64,000 bases of DNA, taken from NCBI RefSeq assembly GCF_018333375.1, contig NZ_BORW01000010.1:1-64000 (forward strand), given 5' to 3'. Numbering within the stretch: the stretch's first letter is position 1; every line of letters begins with the position of its first letter. Positions 34,793 through 43,815 of this stretch are shown one piece after another. The translations under genes were made by a program, and so were the position numbers. This DNA is from Paenibacillus cookii. GTDB taxonomy: Bacteria > Bacillota > Bacilli > Paenibacillales > Paenibacillaceae. A model generated the notes under the pieces. The model saw only the letters and a list, made by a program, of their open reading frames with translations. It was not told the origin of the DNA and did no database searches.

Positions 34793-35310
34793 AAAGATTC
34801 GCTCCCTCTACGATCGGGTTTTTTAAGCAACAGCCGCAGGCCGTAGCCGATTAATGCGACGGCGAGCAGGACGCTGGCCGTGTTTTGCTGAAGCAGCCAG
34901 TGCCAGAGCGCGGGGAAGATGGTCATGAGAAGCACCGCTGCCCCTACGATGACGCACCCGATCCCGGTCCAGACCGGATTCAGCTGGTTTTCCCGCGGAT
35001 ATCCGCCCATCGCCATCAAATCCTGCATCGTCCAAGGATACCCGAAGGTTTCCTGCCCCATCATCATGCGTTCCTGCTCCAGGGCCGCGGCTTTCATCCA
35101 GGCGGCTTTTTGCAGCGCGTCGAACAGTTGATAGAACCACAGAATCGCCAGAGCGAACGAGAAAATCATCGGAATGGACGGAATCAGGATGATGCAGGCT
35201 GCGGCCCCGATCATCATTTGCAGTCCTTGTTTGGTGAAACCCAGGTACAGGTGTCCGACGCCCGGAATCATCGCGAGCAAAAACGTCAGCCATCTACTTT
35301 TTTTAATCAT
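34789..35310 (-). CDS. multi-pass membrane protein of the ECF operon
   Basis: A 173-residue protein with about four hydrophobic segments: residues ~8-25 (FLLAMIPGVGHLYLG), ~33-60, ~115-135 (GIGCVIVGAAVLLMTIF) and ~143-160 (ASVLLAVALIGYGLRLL). The N-terminal PGxGHLYLG resembles the TM2-domain motif. A Met-rich cytoplasmic loop (QERMMMGQETFGYPWTMQ) separates the pairs. Its start overlaps the stop of the anti-sigma gene (ATGA), so expression is coupled. Function is unknown; context suggests a role in anchoring or sensing for the sigma/anti-sigma system. Confidence 0.8.
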   Translation of the reverse strand: MIKKSRWLTFLLAMIPGVGHLYLGFTKQGLQMMIGAAACIILIPSIPMIFSFALAILWFYQLFDALQKAAWMKAAALEQERMMMGQETFGYPWTMQDLMAMGGYPRENQLNPVWTGIGCVIVGAAVLLMTIFPALWHWLLQQNTASVLLAVALIGYGLRLLLKKPDRRGSESL

Positions 35311-35729
35311 CGTTTACCCTCCTTAAATATATGATCCACGGAATCGGAAAAGATTTGCGTCGCCTGGGTGATGCCCGAGCTTACGTGTTCGAACACGTTG
35401 AATTGGAATAGGAAGAAGGCCAGGCAGGCCGCTACCCCAAAATGGGCGATCATCGATCTTCGGGAATCCCTCGGCTTCAAACGCGAAGTTTGGCGCGTAT
35501 ATAGAGGCGGCAACTGCCGGATTTCATCCATGATGTCCGCCGTTAAATCGGGAAAGTCGTTCGTTTCGCCAGGCTGTTGCCAGATAAGGGCCATTTCCTG
35601 TACCTCCTTGTGCCATGCTTGACAGGCAGGACAGGTACGGAGGTGCTGTTCGATGAAAAGGGAGGATTCGTGAGGAAGCTCCCCTGCGGTATAAGCCCCC
35701 AGCTGGTATTGGATTAATTCGCATTTCAT
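35307..35729 (-). CDS. anti-sigma factor with zinc-finger (zf-HC2) domain
   Basis: A 140-residue membrane-anchored anti-sigma factor. The ZAS-type motif is HLRTCPACQ (HxxxCxxC) at about residues 29-36. One membrane helix (ACLAFFLFQFNVFEH region, residues ~98-112) separates the cytoplasmic sigma-binding part from a short exterior tail. It starts within the stop of the sigma gene (ATGA overlap), a standard arrangement. It should hold the adjacent ECF factor inactive until an envelope signal causes release or proteolysis. Confidence 0.88.
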   Translation of the reverse strand: MKCELIQYQLGAYTAGELPHESSLFIEQHLRTCPACQAWHKEVQEMALIWQQPGETNDFPDLTADIMDEIRQLPPLYTRQTSRLKPRDSRRSMIAHFGVAACLAFFLFQFNVFEHVSSGITQATQIFSDSVDHIFKEGKR

Positions 35730-36292
35730 CGTAGTTCCTCTCCTTTCTTTCGCATCATCGCCCTTGCACGGTACAGCTGCGATTCCACCGTTTTGGCGGT
35801 AATCCCGCGCCTCTCGGCAATTTCCTGATAAGAGCATTGTTCAAAATAATACATCCGGACGGCCGACCGGTACGGCTCCGCCAGTTCGTCGACCATCCTT
35901 CGGATCCGGCTGCTTTTTTCTTCGGACAGTACGATTTGTTCCGGGGTCTCGCTTGTAACCCAATCGTTTTCGTTGACTTCCCCGGGACTCCGCCGCGCCT
36001 GCTCGCGCTGCTGCGCGCGCTTCCAGTCGAGACATTTGCGGACGGCGATCTGGTACAGCCAGGTGGAGAAGGAGGAATCCTCGCGGAAGGCGGGAAGGGC
36101 CGAATAAGCCTTCATGAAGATGTCCTGCGACAAATCCTTGGCTGACGTATCGTCGGACGTTATTTTAAGGCACACGTGATATACCATGTTTTGGTACCGC
36201 TGCACCAGGTATTTGTAAGCTTCCGGATGGCCGGCCTTGACGGCCCGGACCCATTGCAACTCTTCCAGTCTTCTCCCCTCCTCCCGTTTCAT
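35726..36292 (-). CDS. ECF RNA polymerase sigma factor (SigW-like)
   Basis: An ECF factor of up to 188 residues with region 2 (SAKDLSQDIFMKAYSALPAF, WLYQIAVRKCLDWKR) and region 4 (CSYQEIAERRGITAKTVESQ) and no extra domain. The start is unsure: the ATG at 36292 has no ribosome site upstream, since the purine-rich GGGAGGAGGGGAG lies inside the frame. If the upstream CGTC is the -10 element, transcription would begin almost at that ATG. A TTG at 36259 is a possible alternative. It is the first gene of an operon with an anti-sigma factor and two membrane proteins, likely for envelope stress. Confidence 0.88.
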   Translation of the reverse strand: MKREEGRRLEELQWVRAVKAGHPEAYKYLVQRYQNMVYHVCLKITSDDTSAKDLSQDIFMKAYSALPAFREDSSFSTWLYQIAVRKCLDWKRAQQREQARRSPGEVNENDWVTSETPEQIVLSEEKSSRIRRMVDELAEPYRSAVRMYYFEQCSYQEIAERRGITAKTVESQLYRARAMMRKKGEELR

Positions 36293-36786
36293 TTCGTTAG
36301 ACGCCCCGCGCGAAACGAACCCTGCAAGATTTTTAAAAACTTTTTTTATTGTACCTCAAGGTCGAAGAATGCTGTATTTGTTTTGAATGATTTCCATAAA
36401 ACGGGTACCAAGAAAGCGGATCGGCATGTTTCGAACGGTTTAAGGAACGGTATGAATGGGGATGGTGCCGCATGGCGAGCGGGCAGGAATATGGATGGAT
36501 TCCGATGCGGAACCTTGAACCGTTGGCACCGCACTCAACCCGGGAAGCTTGAATCCCGGCAATTTCAAAGTTCAGTAGGGCCGCTGTTTTGAAGCTGGAA
36601 AAAATGCATGTTCCATGTTATAATAAAAAGTCGTCTGTCCATGGTGTGCTAGCGAAAGGATAAACGGCTTTTTCTTCATATGATACCAAAAAAACAGCCC
36701 CACAAAGTGACGCGTGATGTCTGAAGCTTATTCCGATTGCTTTGCGGGGGCCCGGAATATATTAAAAACAGGAGAGGTGACCCCCC
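36293..36786. other. intergenic region between the ECF operon and prfA
   Basis: About 490 bases with no convincing gene. At its left edge is a candidate ECF promoter on the minus strand (TGCAGG, 17 bases, CGTC at 36300-36303). On the right is TGTTATAAT at 36616-36624, a good extended -10 for prfA. Between that and prfA, CCCCACAAAG and CTTTGCGGGG (about 36698-36750) could pair across the leader, with one mismatch. Confidence 0.5.
36616..36624 (+). promoter_or_regulatory. extended -10 promoter for the prfA operon
   Basis: TG-T-TATAAT (TGn extended -10) without a good -35, about 160 bases before prfA. Confidence 0.6.
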
Positions 36787-37854
36787 TTGTTGGACCGATT
36801 GCAAGCCTTGGCAGACCGCTATGAAAAATTGAGCGAGCTGCTGTGCGACCCAGATGTTGTGAACGACAGCAAGCGACTTCGGGAATATTCGAAGGAACAA
36901 TCCGACTTACAGCCTGCTTACGAGGCTTATACCGAATATAAAACCGTAACGGAAGAGCTGGAGGCCGCCAAAGCGATGCAAGGCGAAAAGCTCGATGACG
37001 AGATGCGCGAAATGGTCAAAATGGAAATCGAGGAGCTGTCCTCGCGGCAGACCGAACTGGAAGAACGCATCCGCATCCTGCTGCTTCCGAAAGATCCGAA
37101 CGACGACAAAAACGTCATCGTCGAAATCCGCGGCGCGGCGGGCGGCGACGAGGCGGCGCTGTTTGCGGCCGACCTGTACCGCATGTACACCCGCTACGCC
37201 GATACCCAAGGCTGGCGCGTGGAGCTGATGGAAGCGAACATGAACGATCTCGGCGGCTTCAAAGAGGTCATCTTCATGATCAACGGCCGCGGCGCCTACA
37301 GCAAATTGAAATACGAAAGCGGAGCGCACCGCGTGCAGCGCATCCCGGCAACGGAGTCGGGCGGCCGGATCCATACGTCGACGTCGACGGTTGCGGTGAT
37401 GCCTGAAGTCGAGGATATCGACATCGAGATTCTCGACAAGGATATCCGCGTGGACACGTTCTGTTCCAGCGGCGCGGGCGGACAATCCGTCAACACGACC
37501 AAATCCGCCGTGCGGGTTACGCATATCCCGACCGGAATCGTGGCGACCTGCCAGGACGGCAAATCGCAAAACTCGAACAAAGAAAAGGCGCTGCAGGTGC
37601 TGCGCGCCCGCATTTTCGATATGAAACGCCAGGAAGAGGAAGCGAAATACGCCGGCGAGCGCAAAAGCAAAGTCGGCACCGGGGACCGCAGCGAGCGGAT
37701 CCGGACTTACAACTTCCCGCAAAGCCGGGTGACGGACCACCGCATCGGCCTGACGCTGCATAAGCTCGATCAGGTGATGAACGGCGAAATCGAAGAAATC
37801 ATTTCCGCGCTGAACATCGCCGAACAGGCGGAATTGATGGAAAAAGGGGAATAA
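36787..37854 (+). CDS. prfA: peptide chain release factor 1
   Basis: A 355-residue class I release factor that reads UAA and UAG and triggers peptide release. The GGQ motif ([19 protein letters not shown]) is in the middle domain, and the PxT-like tripeptide region ([13 protein letters not shown]) is present. The [12 protein letters not shown] and C-terminal helices fit RF1. The glutamine of GGQ is the target of the next gene product, PrmC. It starts at TTG (two tandem TTG codons at 36787 and 36790) after GAGAGGTGA. prmC begins five bases after the stop. Confidence 0.96.
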   Translation: MLDRLQALADRYEKLSELLCDPDVVNDSKRLREYSKEQSDLQPAYEAYTEYKTVTEELEAAKAMQGEKLDDEMREMVKMEIEELSSRQTELEERIRILLLPKDPNDDKNVIVEIRGAAGGDEAALFAADLYRMYTRYADTQGWRVELMEANMNDLGGFKEVIFMINGRGAYSKLKYESGAHRVQRIPATESGGRIHTSTSTVAVMPEVEDIDIEILDKDIRVDTFCSSGAGGQSVNTTKSAVRVTHIPTGIVATCQDGKSQNSNKEKALQVLRARIFDMKRQEEEAKYAGERKSKVGTGDRSERIRTYNFPQSRVTDHRIGLTLHKLDQVMNGEIEEIISALNIAEQAELMEKGE

Positions 37855-37858
37855 TGCT

Positions 37859-38833
37859 TTGCAAGAAACCACATTCGTGATGACGCCAAAGCAAACGATA
37901 CGGGAAGCCTTCGTTGAGGCTTCCTCTTTTTTAAGCGGGTGCGGCGTGACCGAACCCCAGCGCAGCGCCCAGCTGCTGCTTGAGCATGTGTTGGGGCTGG
38001 AAGGGGCCGCCTATTACATGGCGCTGCCCGAGCCGTTCCCGGCGGAGCGCCGCGAAGCTTGGGAGCGCGCGGTGTCGCGCCGCGGGGCCGGGGAGCCGGC
38101 GCAATACATTATCGGGATGCAGGAATTTTACGGCATCCCGTTTGAGGTAACGCCGGCCGTGCTCATACCGCGGCCGGAAACGGAGCTGCTCGTGGAGGCC
38201 GTGCTGGCGCAGGCCGGGCGTTTATGGCCGGAGGGCGCCGCGCACGGCGGCGGCCTTGGCGGCACCGCCGCCCCCGGCGATGGGACGGCGGGCAAAAACG
38301 GCGCCGAGCGGCGGCTCGAGTGCGCCGACATCGGCACGGGCAGCGGCGCCATCGCGGTCACGCTGGCGCTGCACGCCCCGCGCTGGCATGTCCGTGCCAG
38401 CGACATCTCGGCAAGCGCGCTGCGGGTGGCCGCGCGCAACGCCGCCGCAAACGGCGCGCAGGTTGACTTCCTGGAAGGCAACCTGCTTGAACCGTTTGCG
38501 GGGGCATGGTTGGACATCCTGGTGTCCAACCCGCCGTACATCCCTGCGGCCGACATCGCCGGCCTGCAGCGGGAGGTGCGCGACCACGAGCCGCGCACCG
38601 CGCTCGACGGCGGCACGGACGGACTCGCGCCGTACCGCCTCATGATGGAGCAGCTGACGCTGCTCCAGGCCCCGCCCCGGCTCATCGCCTTCGAGCTCGG
38701 GCAGGGGCAGGCCCGCGAAGTCGCGCAGCTCCTTCGCGCCGCCGGCCATTGGGACGACATCATCATCGTCCCTGACCTCGCCGGCATCGAGCGCCACGTG
38801 ATCGGCGTCTCCAACATGCCGCGCCAGAGGTAA
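37859..38833 (+). CDS. prmC: release factor glutamine N5-methyltransferase
   Basis: A 324-residue SAM-dependent enzyme that methylates the GGQ glutamine of release factors. The N-terminal helical domain ends in FYGIPFEVTPAVLIPRPETE. Motif I is ADIGTGSGAIAVTLAL and the catalytic motif is NPPYIP. Residues ~123-152 are an unusual Gly/Ala-rich insert (EGAAHGGGLGGTAAPGDG), making the protein longer than the usual ~285 residues; the surrounding DNA is extremely GC-rich. It starts at TTG with AAGGGGA eight bases upstream and is co-translated with prfA. Confidence 0.95.
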   Translation: MQETTFVMTPKQTIREAFVEASSFLSGCGVTEPQRSAQLLLEHVLGLEGAAYYMALPEPFPAERREAWERAVSRRGAGEPAQYIIGMQEFYGIPFEVTPAVLIPRPETELLVEAVLAQAGRLWPEGAAHGGGLGGTAAPGDGTAGKNGAERRLECADIGTGSGAIAVTLALHAPRWHVRASDISASALRVAARNAAANGAQVDFLEGNLLEPFAGAWLDILVSNPPYIPAADIAGLQREVRDHEPRTALDGGTDGLAPYRLMMEQLTLLQAPPRLIAFELGQGQAREVAQLLRAAGHWDDIIIVPDLAGIERHVIGVSNMPRQR

Positions 38834-38921
38834 ATTTTTCTTTGCATCCGGTTTAAACTACAATAGAGGTATTGAGGCTTGGGGAATTTCGCCAAATCCA
38901 AAACATATTGGAGGATGCCGC

Positions 38922-40151
38922 ATGCTGCAGAAATTCAAACGCATGGACATGTCCATCATTTTCATCCTGCTTGCGTTGATGGCGTTCAGCTTGCTTTCCA
39001 TCTACAGCGTCACGGCCGGCAGGCCCAAAATCGGACATTATTCGGAGCGAATGGCCGTTTATTACGTGGTCGGATTCGCGGCTTTTTTGAGTTTCTCGCT
39101 GATCAGCTACAAGCTGCTGGTCAGGTATGCCTTATATATCTATTTGTTCGGCCTGATGCTGCTCGTGCTGGTGCTGTTATTCGGCAACGAATATTACGGG
39201 GCCAAAGGGTGGATCACGCTTCCGGGCGGGCTCAGCCTGCAGCCCGCGGAATTGTTCAAACTGTTTCTCACCATTTTCATTTCCTTCCTGCTGGTCCGCA
39301 AGCGGAAAAACAAACTGCTTTTCTGGCGGGACGTGGTCCCGCTCGGCCTTGTCACGCTGGTTCCCTGGGCGCTGGTGATGCTGCAGAACGACCTGGGCAA
39401 CGCCCTCAGCTACATGGTCATTTTGGCGGGGCTGCTGTGGGTCGGCAACATCAAATATTCGCATGCGTTTATCGCATTGGCGATCGCCTCTGCCGCGATT
39501 TTCGGGGGCATTCAGGCTTACATCCATTATCATGACAAGGCGGTCAAGCTGATTAAAGAGGATCTCGGCAAAAAGCACTGGATCGCCCGTTTCGACCCGT
39601 GGCTGGTGCCGGATCTCGCCTCCCGCGACGTCAGCTGGCAGACGTACAACGCGAAGCTGGCCATCGGTTCGGGAGGCATCGAAGGCAAAGGGTACATGAA
39701 GGGCACGACTGTCCAATCGGAGCGCGTGCCGCTGGCTTATGCCGACTCGATTTTCGTGCAGATCGCCGAGGAATACGGCTTTATCGGCTCGTCGGTGCTG
39801 CTGCTGCTTTATTTTATCCTGATCCACCGGATGGTGCTGATCGCGGCCGATTGCCGCGACAGGGCCGGGCCGTATTTGATCACGGGCATCATCGCGATGT
39901 TCGTTTATCAGATATTCGTCAACATCGGGGCTTTTATCGGCCTGATGCCGCTGACCGGGATTACGCTCCCTTTTATCAGTTACGGGGGGACCTCGCTGGT
40001 CATCAACATGGTGAGCATCGGGGTAGTCATGAGCATCCGGATTCACGGACAGGAAGAGGAGGAGCCGTTTCCGCTTCCGGAAAGCATGGAGAAAGGCGGC
40101 CGGTACGGCCGTTTGCTCCGGCGTCTTCGCGATGGATTTAACAGGAATTGA
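38922..40151 (+). CDS. FtsW/RodA/SpoVE family peptidoglycan polymerase (copy 1)
   Basis: A 409-residue SEDS-family protein with about ten membrane helices. SEDS proteins are glycosyltransferases that polymerise lipid II with a partner class B penicillin-binding protein. Family hallmarks are SLQPAELFKLFL, LQNDLGNALSY and LTGITLPFISYGGTSLVIN near the C-terminus. It is closer to RodA-like proteins (elongation) than to FtsW by overall look, but this cannot be settled by eye. A close paralogue follows 95 bases downstream. It lies directly after prmC, where B. subtilis has no such gene. Confidence 0.87.
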   Translation: MLQKFKRMDMSIIFILLALMAFSLLSIYSVTAGRPKIGHYSERMAVYYVVGFAAFLSFSLISYKLLVRYALYIYLFGLMLLVLVLLFGNEYYGAKGWITLPGGLSLQPAELFKLFLTIFISFLLVRKRKNKLLFWRDVVPLGLVTLVPWALVMLQNDLGNALSYMVILAGLLWVGNIKYSHAFIALAIASAAIFGGIQAYIHYHDKAVKLIKEDLGKKHWIARFDPWLVPDLASRDVSWQTYNAKLAIGSGGIEGKGYMKGTTVQSERVPLAYADSIFVQIAEEYGFIGSSVLLLLYFILIHRMVLIAADCRDRAGPYLITGIIAMFVYQIFVNIGAFIGLMPLTGITLPFISYGGTSLVINMVSIGVVMSIRIHGQEEEEPFPLPESMEKGGRYGRLLRRLRDGFNRN

Positions 40152-40177
40152 ATATGGGGCTGCTATTCCATTACAAT
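40148..40177 (+). promoter_or_regulatory. sigma-A promoter for the second SEDS gene
   Basis: TTGAAT (40148-40153) overlaps the stop codon of copy 1. An 18-base spacer leads to TACAAT (40172-40177). Confidence 0.7.
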
Positions 40178-40246
40178 AGTACAGTGAGTTTTCGGCAAGG
40201 ATCACGGCAAGAAGGGCGGGAGAGGCCCGCATCAGGGGGATAGCAG

Positions 40247-41431
40247 ATGCTTCAGAAGCTAAAAAAAGTGGATTATGTCGTCGTTTTTATACTTATGATA
40301 TTTATGGGCGTCAGCATCATGGCGATATACAGCGTGACGACGGACACCAAGTTCGCTGGCTCCCACATCAAAATGCTCCAGTATTACATCTTGGCTTTCG
40401 TCGTTTTTTTCGGGCTGGTGTTACTGGATTATAAGTTGCTCGTCAAGTATGCGTTATATATTTATTTGTTCGGCAACGCGTTATTGGTCGCGGTCAACTT
40501 TTTGGGATCGGACGTGAACGGGGCCCAGGGCTGGTTCAAATTCGGAGGATTCAGCCTGCAGCCGGCCGAGCTGTTCAAGCTCATTTTGATCATTTTCCTG
40601 ACGTATTTGTTGATGAAAAGGCCCAAACCCAAGCTTTCCCTATGGAGGGACGTGCTGCCGATCGGGGGGCTGACCTTCATTCCGTTTGCGCTGGTCATGA
40701 TCCAAAACGACCTTGGGAACGCGCTCAGCTATGTGCTCATTTTGCTCGGGCTGCTGTGGGTCGGCAATATCAAGTTCCTGCATGCTTTTTTGGCCCTCAT
40801 TATTTTGGGAGCGGTCGCCGTCGGCGGGATTTTCTCTTATATTCACTTTCATGACAATATCGAAAAATTCTTGAAAGACATCGGGCGGGAACATTGGACG
40901 GAACGGATCGACCCTTGGCTCGTTCCCGACAAAGCGACGGCCAAAGCCTCGTACCATACGAAAAACGCCAAACTTGCCATCGCTTCCGGCGGCATGATGG
41001 GCGAAGGATACATGCAGGGAACGTCGGTCCAGTCCGGACGCGTGCCTTACACGTATTCCGACTCGATTTTCGTGGAAATCGCGGAGGAGTTCGGGTTTGT
41101 CGGGTCGTCGGTCGTTCTGCTGCTGTATTTCATATTGATTCACCGCATGATCCTGATCTGCCTCGAATGCCGGGACCGGGCGGGGCCGCTGCTCATCGTC
41201 GGGGTCGTGTCGATGATGCTGTACCAGATTTTCGAAAACATTGGCGCCTTTATCGGGCTCATGCCGCTGACGGGGATTACGCTGCCGTTTATCAGCTACG
41301 GCGGTACGTCTCTGCTCATCAATATGGCCAGCATCGGCATCGTGATGAGCGTGCGCGTGCACGGCCACGAGGTGAGCGAGGATATTTTCGCCCCGGCGCC
41401 GCAGAAAGCTGCGGCCGCCAAACAGGCCTGA
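40247..41431 (+). CDS. FtsW/RodA/SpoVE family peptidoglycan polymerase (copy 2)
   Basis: A 394-residue SEDS protein, clearly paralogous to the gene upstream: both start MLQK and share YALYIYLFG, SLQPAELFKL, QNDLGNALSY, ADSIFVQIAEE/SDSIFVEIAEE and GITLPFISYGGTSL. It is shorter at the C-terminus and carries an Ala/Lys-rich tail. It probably polymerises glycan strands during elongation or sporulation. It has its own candidate promoter, so the two copies may be expressed at different times. The next gene is spoIIR. Confidence 0.87.
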   Translation: MLQKLKKVDYVVVFILMIFMGVSIMAIYSVTTDTKFAGSHIKMLQYYILAFVVFFGLVLLDYKLLVKYALYIYLFGNALLVAVNFLGSDVNGAQGWFKFGGFSLQPAELFKLILIIFLTYLLMKRPKPKLSLWRDVLPIGGLTFIPFALVMIQNDLGNALSYVLILLGLLWVGNIKFLHAFLALIILGAVAVGGIFSYIHFHDNIEKFLKDIGREHWTERIDPWLVPDKATAKASYHTKNAKLAIASGGMMGEGYMQGTSVQSGRVPYTYSDSIFVEIAEEFGFVGSSVVLLLYFILIHRMILICLECRDRAGPLLIVGVVSMMLYQIFENIGAFIGLMPLTGITLPFISYGGTSLLINMASIGIVMSVRVHGHEVSEDIFAPAPQKAAAAKQA

Positions 41432-41519
41432 CACGGACAAGTGGACCGTTTTCCCTGACCTTCAAAGGTAATGGGAGAACGGTCTTTTGTACTATTTCGC
41501 TAGATTCATAGATTGCCAG

Positions 41520-41548
41520 GTTTAGACTCTATCATTTCCGGCCATACT
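41520..41548 (+). promoter_or_regulatory. sigma-F promoter of spoIIR
   Basis: GTTTA (41520-41524), 15 bases, then GGCCATACT (41540-41548). This fits the forespore sigma-F consensus GYWTA-N15-GGNNANANT at every defined position. Confidence 0.85.
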
Positions 41549-41591
41549 GGTCAGTATCATAGCAGGATTTGATAGAGGGGGCATGAACGGC

Positions 41592-42338
41592 ATGTGGAAT
41601 CATAACGAAAAAGGAGACCGTCTCCGGTCTTTGGTGAAGAATACCGCCATTATTTTTTGTATCTTATTGATGCTCGCCATGACTTGGGAAGCGCAAAAAA
41701 CGGACGCGGCCGTCGCCGGCGGGCCGATTCCGGGAGAATCGATCCGGCTGCGCATCCTGGCCAATTCCGATCATCCGGACGACCAGCTCGTCAAGCGGCA
41801 AATCCGGGATGCGGTGGTGGAACAAATGGATGCCTGGGTACAGGATTTGGAGGATCCGCAAAGTCTGGAGGCGGCTCGCGCAACGATCCGCGAACATTTG
41901 CCCGAGCTTCATGACTTGGTAGGCAGAGAGCTGGAAGAGCGGGGAATCGGCTACGGTTACCGCGTGGAACTCGGCGTTGTGCCTTTCCCGACGAAATTGT
42001 ACGGGGGCACCGTGTATCCTGCGGGAAACTATGAAGCACTGCGGATCACGCTGGGCGAAGGCAAAGGCCAGAACTGGTGGTGCGTGCTGTTCCCGCCGCT
42101 TTGCTTCATCGATGCGGGAAGCGGCGACGCGGCGGCAAAACCCGCCGCGGCGAAAGCGGAATCGTCCAAAGAGCTGTCGGGCAAAACGAAAAAAACGTCC
42201 TACAGCCCGGGGGAGCCGGGAAGCCAAACCGCAAAAGCCGCAGATCAAGCGCCGGTCAAAGCATCCGAACCGGAAGTCCGCTTTTTTCTCTGGGACATGC
42301 TCGAAGGGATCTTCAGCTGGTTCAAGGCTTTGTTTTGA
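41592..42338 (+). CDS. spoIIR: stage II sporulation protein R
   Basis: A 248-residue secreted signalling protein. Made in the forespore, it activates the membrane protease SpoIIGA to process pro-sigma-E in the mother cell. The N-terminal hydrophobic segment (NTAIIFCILLMLAMTWEA) acts as signal/anchor. The conserved core reads SIRLRILANSDHPDDQLVKR, then GVVPFPTKLYGGTVYPAGNY, and NWWCVLFPPLCF. A Lys/Ala/Ser-rich linker and a short C-terminal segment (EGIFSWFKALF) extend beyond the core. The ATG at 41592 is ten bases after AGAGGGGG; that at 41583 is too close to it. The sigma-F promoter supports the call. Confidence 0.95.
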   Translation: MWNHNEKGDRLRSLVKNTAIIFCILLMLAMTWEAQKTDAAVAGGPIPGESIRLRILANSDHPDDQLVKRQIRDAVVEQMDAWVQDLEDPQSLEAARATIREHLPELHDLVGRELEERGIGYGYRVELGVVPFPTKLYGGTVYPAGNYEALRITLGEGKGQNWWCVLFPPLCFIDAGSGDAAAKPAAAKAESSKELSGKTKKTSYSPGEPGSQTAKAADQAPVKASEPEVRFFLWDMLEGIFSWFKALF

Positions 42339-42593
42339 CATTTTCGCATCCGGCGTTTTCCGGACGGCGGCCCGGGCGGGAGATACAACCATCGTTTCAG
42401 GTGTGATAAGATAAGGAATGGATAAACCATTTCATCGGTCAAACGGCTCAACTTCATAATCACGGCATATGCGCGTTAGTGGGCTGCTCGACGGGTCGCT
42501 GATCGGCTGAAAAGCCTGAGGCAAAGCCGTGGTTCGAATTTGGGTCTTTTTTAAATATTGGGATGAACACCAGACAGAAAGACAGGGATAAAC

Positions 42594-43730
42594 ATGGAAC
42601 GAACAGATCATGAGACGGTTTCGGGGACATCGGCCACGCCTTATTGGCGTATCGGTCCGGAGCTTCTCTCCGAGCCCGGCCGGCTGAAAGAAGCGCTTAA
42701 ACCGGCGGCGGCCATTCTTCGGGAAGGAGGCGTGGTCGCTTTTCCGACCGAAACGGTATACGGCCTTGGCGCAGACGCCCGTTCCACGGCAGCGGTTGAA
42801 GCGGTATTCAGGGCGAAAGGCAGACCGTCGGATAATCCGCTGATCGTACATATATCGCGGAAGGATCAGCTGGACGGGCTGGTAAAGGAAGTTAGCCCGG
42901 CGGCGCGGCGGCTGATGGAAGCCTTTTGGCCGGGACCGCTCACGATCGTGCTGCCGGTACGGCCCGGCGCTCTTTCGCACCGCGTGACCGCGGGACTGGA
43001 CACGGTCGGGATTCGGATGCCGGATCATCCGGTCGCGCTGGCGCTCATCGAAGAATCCGGCTGTCCCGTGGCGGCGCCGAGCGCGAACCGCTCGGGACGG
43101 CCGAGCCCGACGCTGGCCGGCCATGTGCTGGAGGACCTTGCCGGCGCCATCGGCGGCATCGTCGACGGCGGCGCGACCGGCGTCGGCGTCGAGTCGACCG
43201 TCGTTCAGGTGGCGGAGGACGGCATCGTGACCGTCCTTCGGCCGGGCGGCGTGACGCTGGAGCAGCTGTCGCAGGCGGCGGGAGCGCCGGCGCGTTTGGA
43301 TCCGGCGCTTCTGCCGGAGTCCGGAAGCGAGCCTGTCCAGGCGCCGAGAGCTCCGGGAATGAAATATACGCATTATGCTCCCCAGGGCGCGCTCCGCATC
43401 GTCACGGGACCTTCGGCGTCCGAAGTGTCCGATTGGATTGCCCGCCATTTGCGGGAAGCCGCTGCCCGCGGCGAACGGACCGGGGTCCTTGCGTTCGAGG
43501 AGCATATCGGCCGCTATCAGGCCGATTGCGTCGAGTCGCTGGGGAGCCTGTCCGATTTGAGCGCCGCTGCGCATCGCCTGTATGCCGCCCTGCGCCGCAT
43601 GGACGAAGAGGGAGTCGGTTTTATTTTATCCGAGGCTTGCCCGGAAGACGGCATCGGCGCGGCGATCATGAACCGCCTCCGCAAGGCGGCGGGACAGGAC
43701 GTCGTCAGGCTTGGGCGGGCCGATCGGTAG
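42594..43730 (+). CDS. ywlC: threonylcarbamoyl-AMP synthase (Sua5/YwlC)
   Basis: A 378-residue enzyme making threonylcarbamoyl-AMP for the t6A37 modification of tRNAs that read ANN codons. The YrdC-type domain spans about residues 25-220, with GGVVAFPTETVYGLG, KGRPSDNPLIVHI and SANRSGRPSPT. A C-terminal Sua5 domain follows (APGMKYTHYAPQGALRIV onward). It is the long Sua5 form, as in B. subtilis YwlC. Next to mntP, ywlE, rpiB and ywlG, it keeps the B. subtilis order. Confidence 0.95.
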   Translation: MERTDHETVSGTSATPYWRIGPELLSEPGRLKEALKPAAAILREGGVVAFPTETVYGLGADARSTAAVEAVFRAKGRPSDNPLIVHISRKDQLDGLVKEVSPAARRLMEAFWPGPLTIVLPVRPGALSHRVTAGLDTVGIRMPDHPVALALIEESGCPVAAPSANRSGRPSPTLAGHVLEDLAGAIGGIVDGGATGVGVESTVVQVAEDGIVTVLRPGGVTLEQLSQAAGAPARLDPALLPESGSEPVQAPRAPGMKYTHYAPQGALRIVTGPSASEVSDWIARHLREAAARGERTGVLAFEEHIGRYQADCVESLGSLSDLSAAAHRLYAALRRMDEEGVGFILSEACPEDGIGAAIMNRLRKAAGQDVVRLGRADR

Positions 43731-43815
43731 CTTGGCCGCCACAACGTACAAGTCATGATTGTCCACCTGTCCGCATATGGTTGTACAAGAACCTAACGGA
43801 CATGGAGGAATGGGA

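Noticed and set aside
36176..36592. 138-codon plus frame across the ECF-prfA gap
   Set aside because: Overlaps the sigma gene on the opposite strand, has no start signals and an unstructured translation.
43731..43815. Possible manganese (yybP-ykoY) riboswitch before mntP
   Set aside because: The gap is only 85 bases and lacks the conserved loop sequences of that class.
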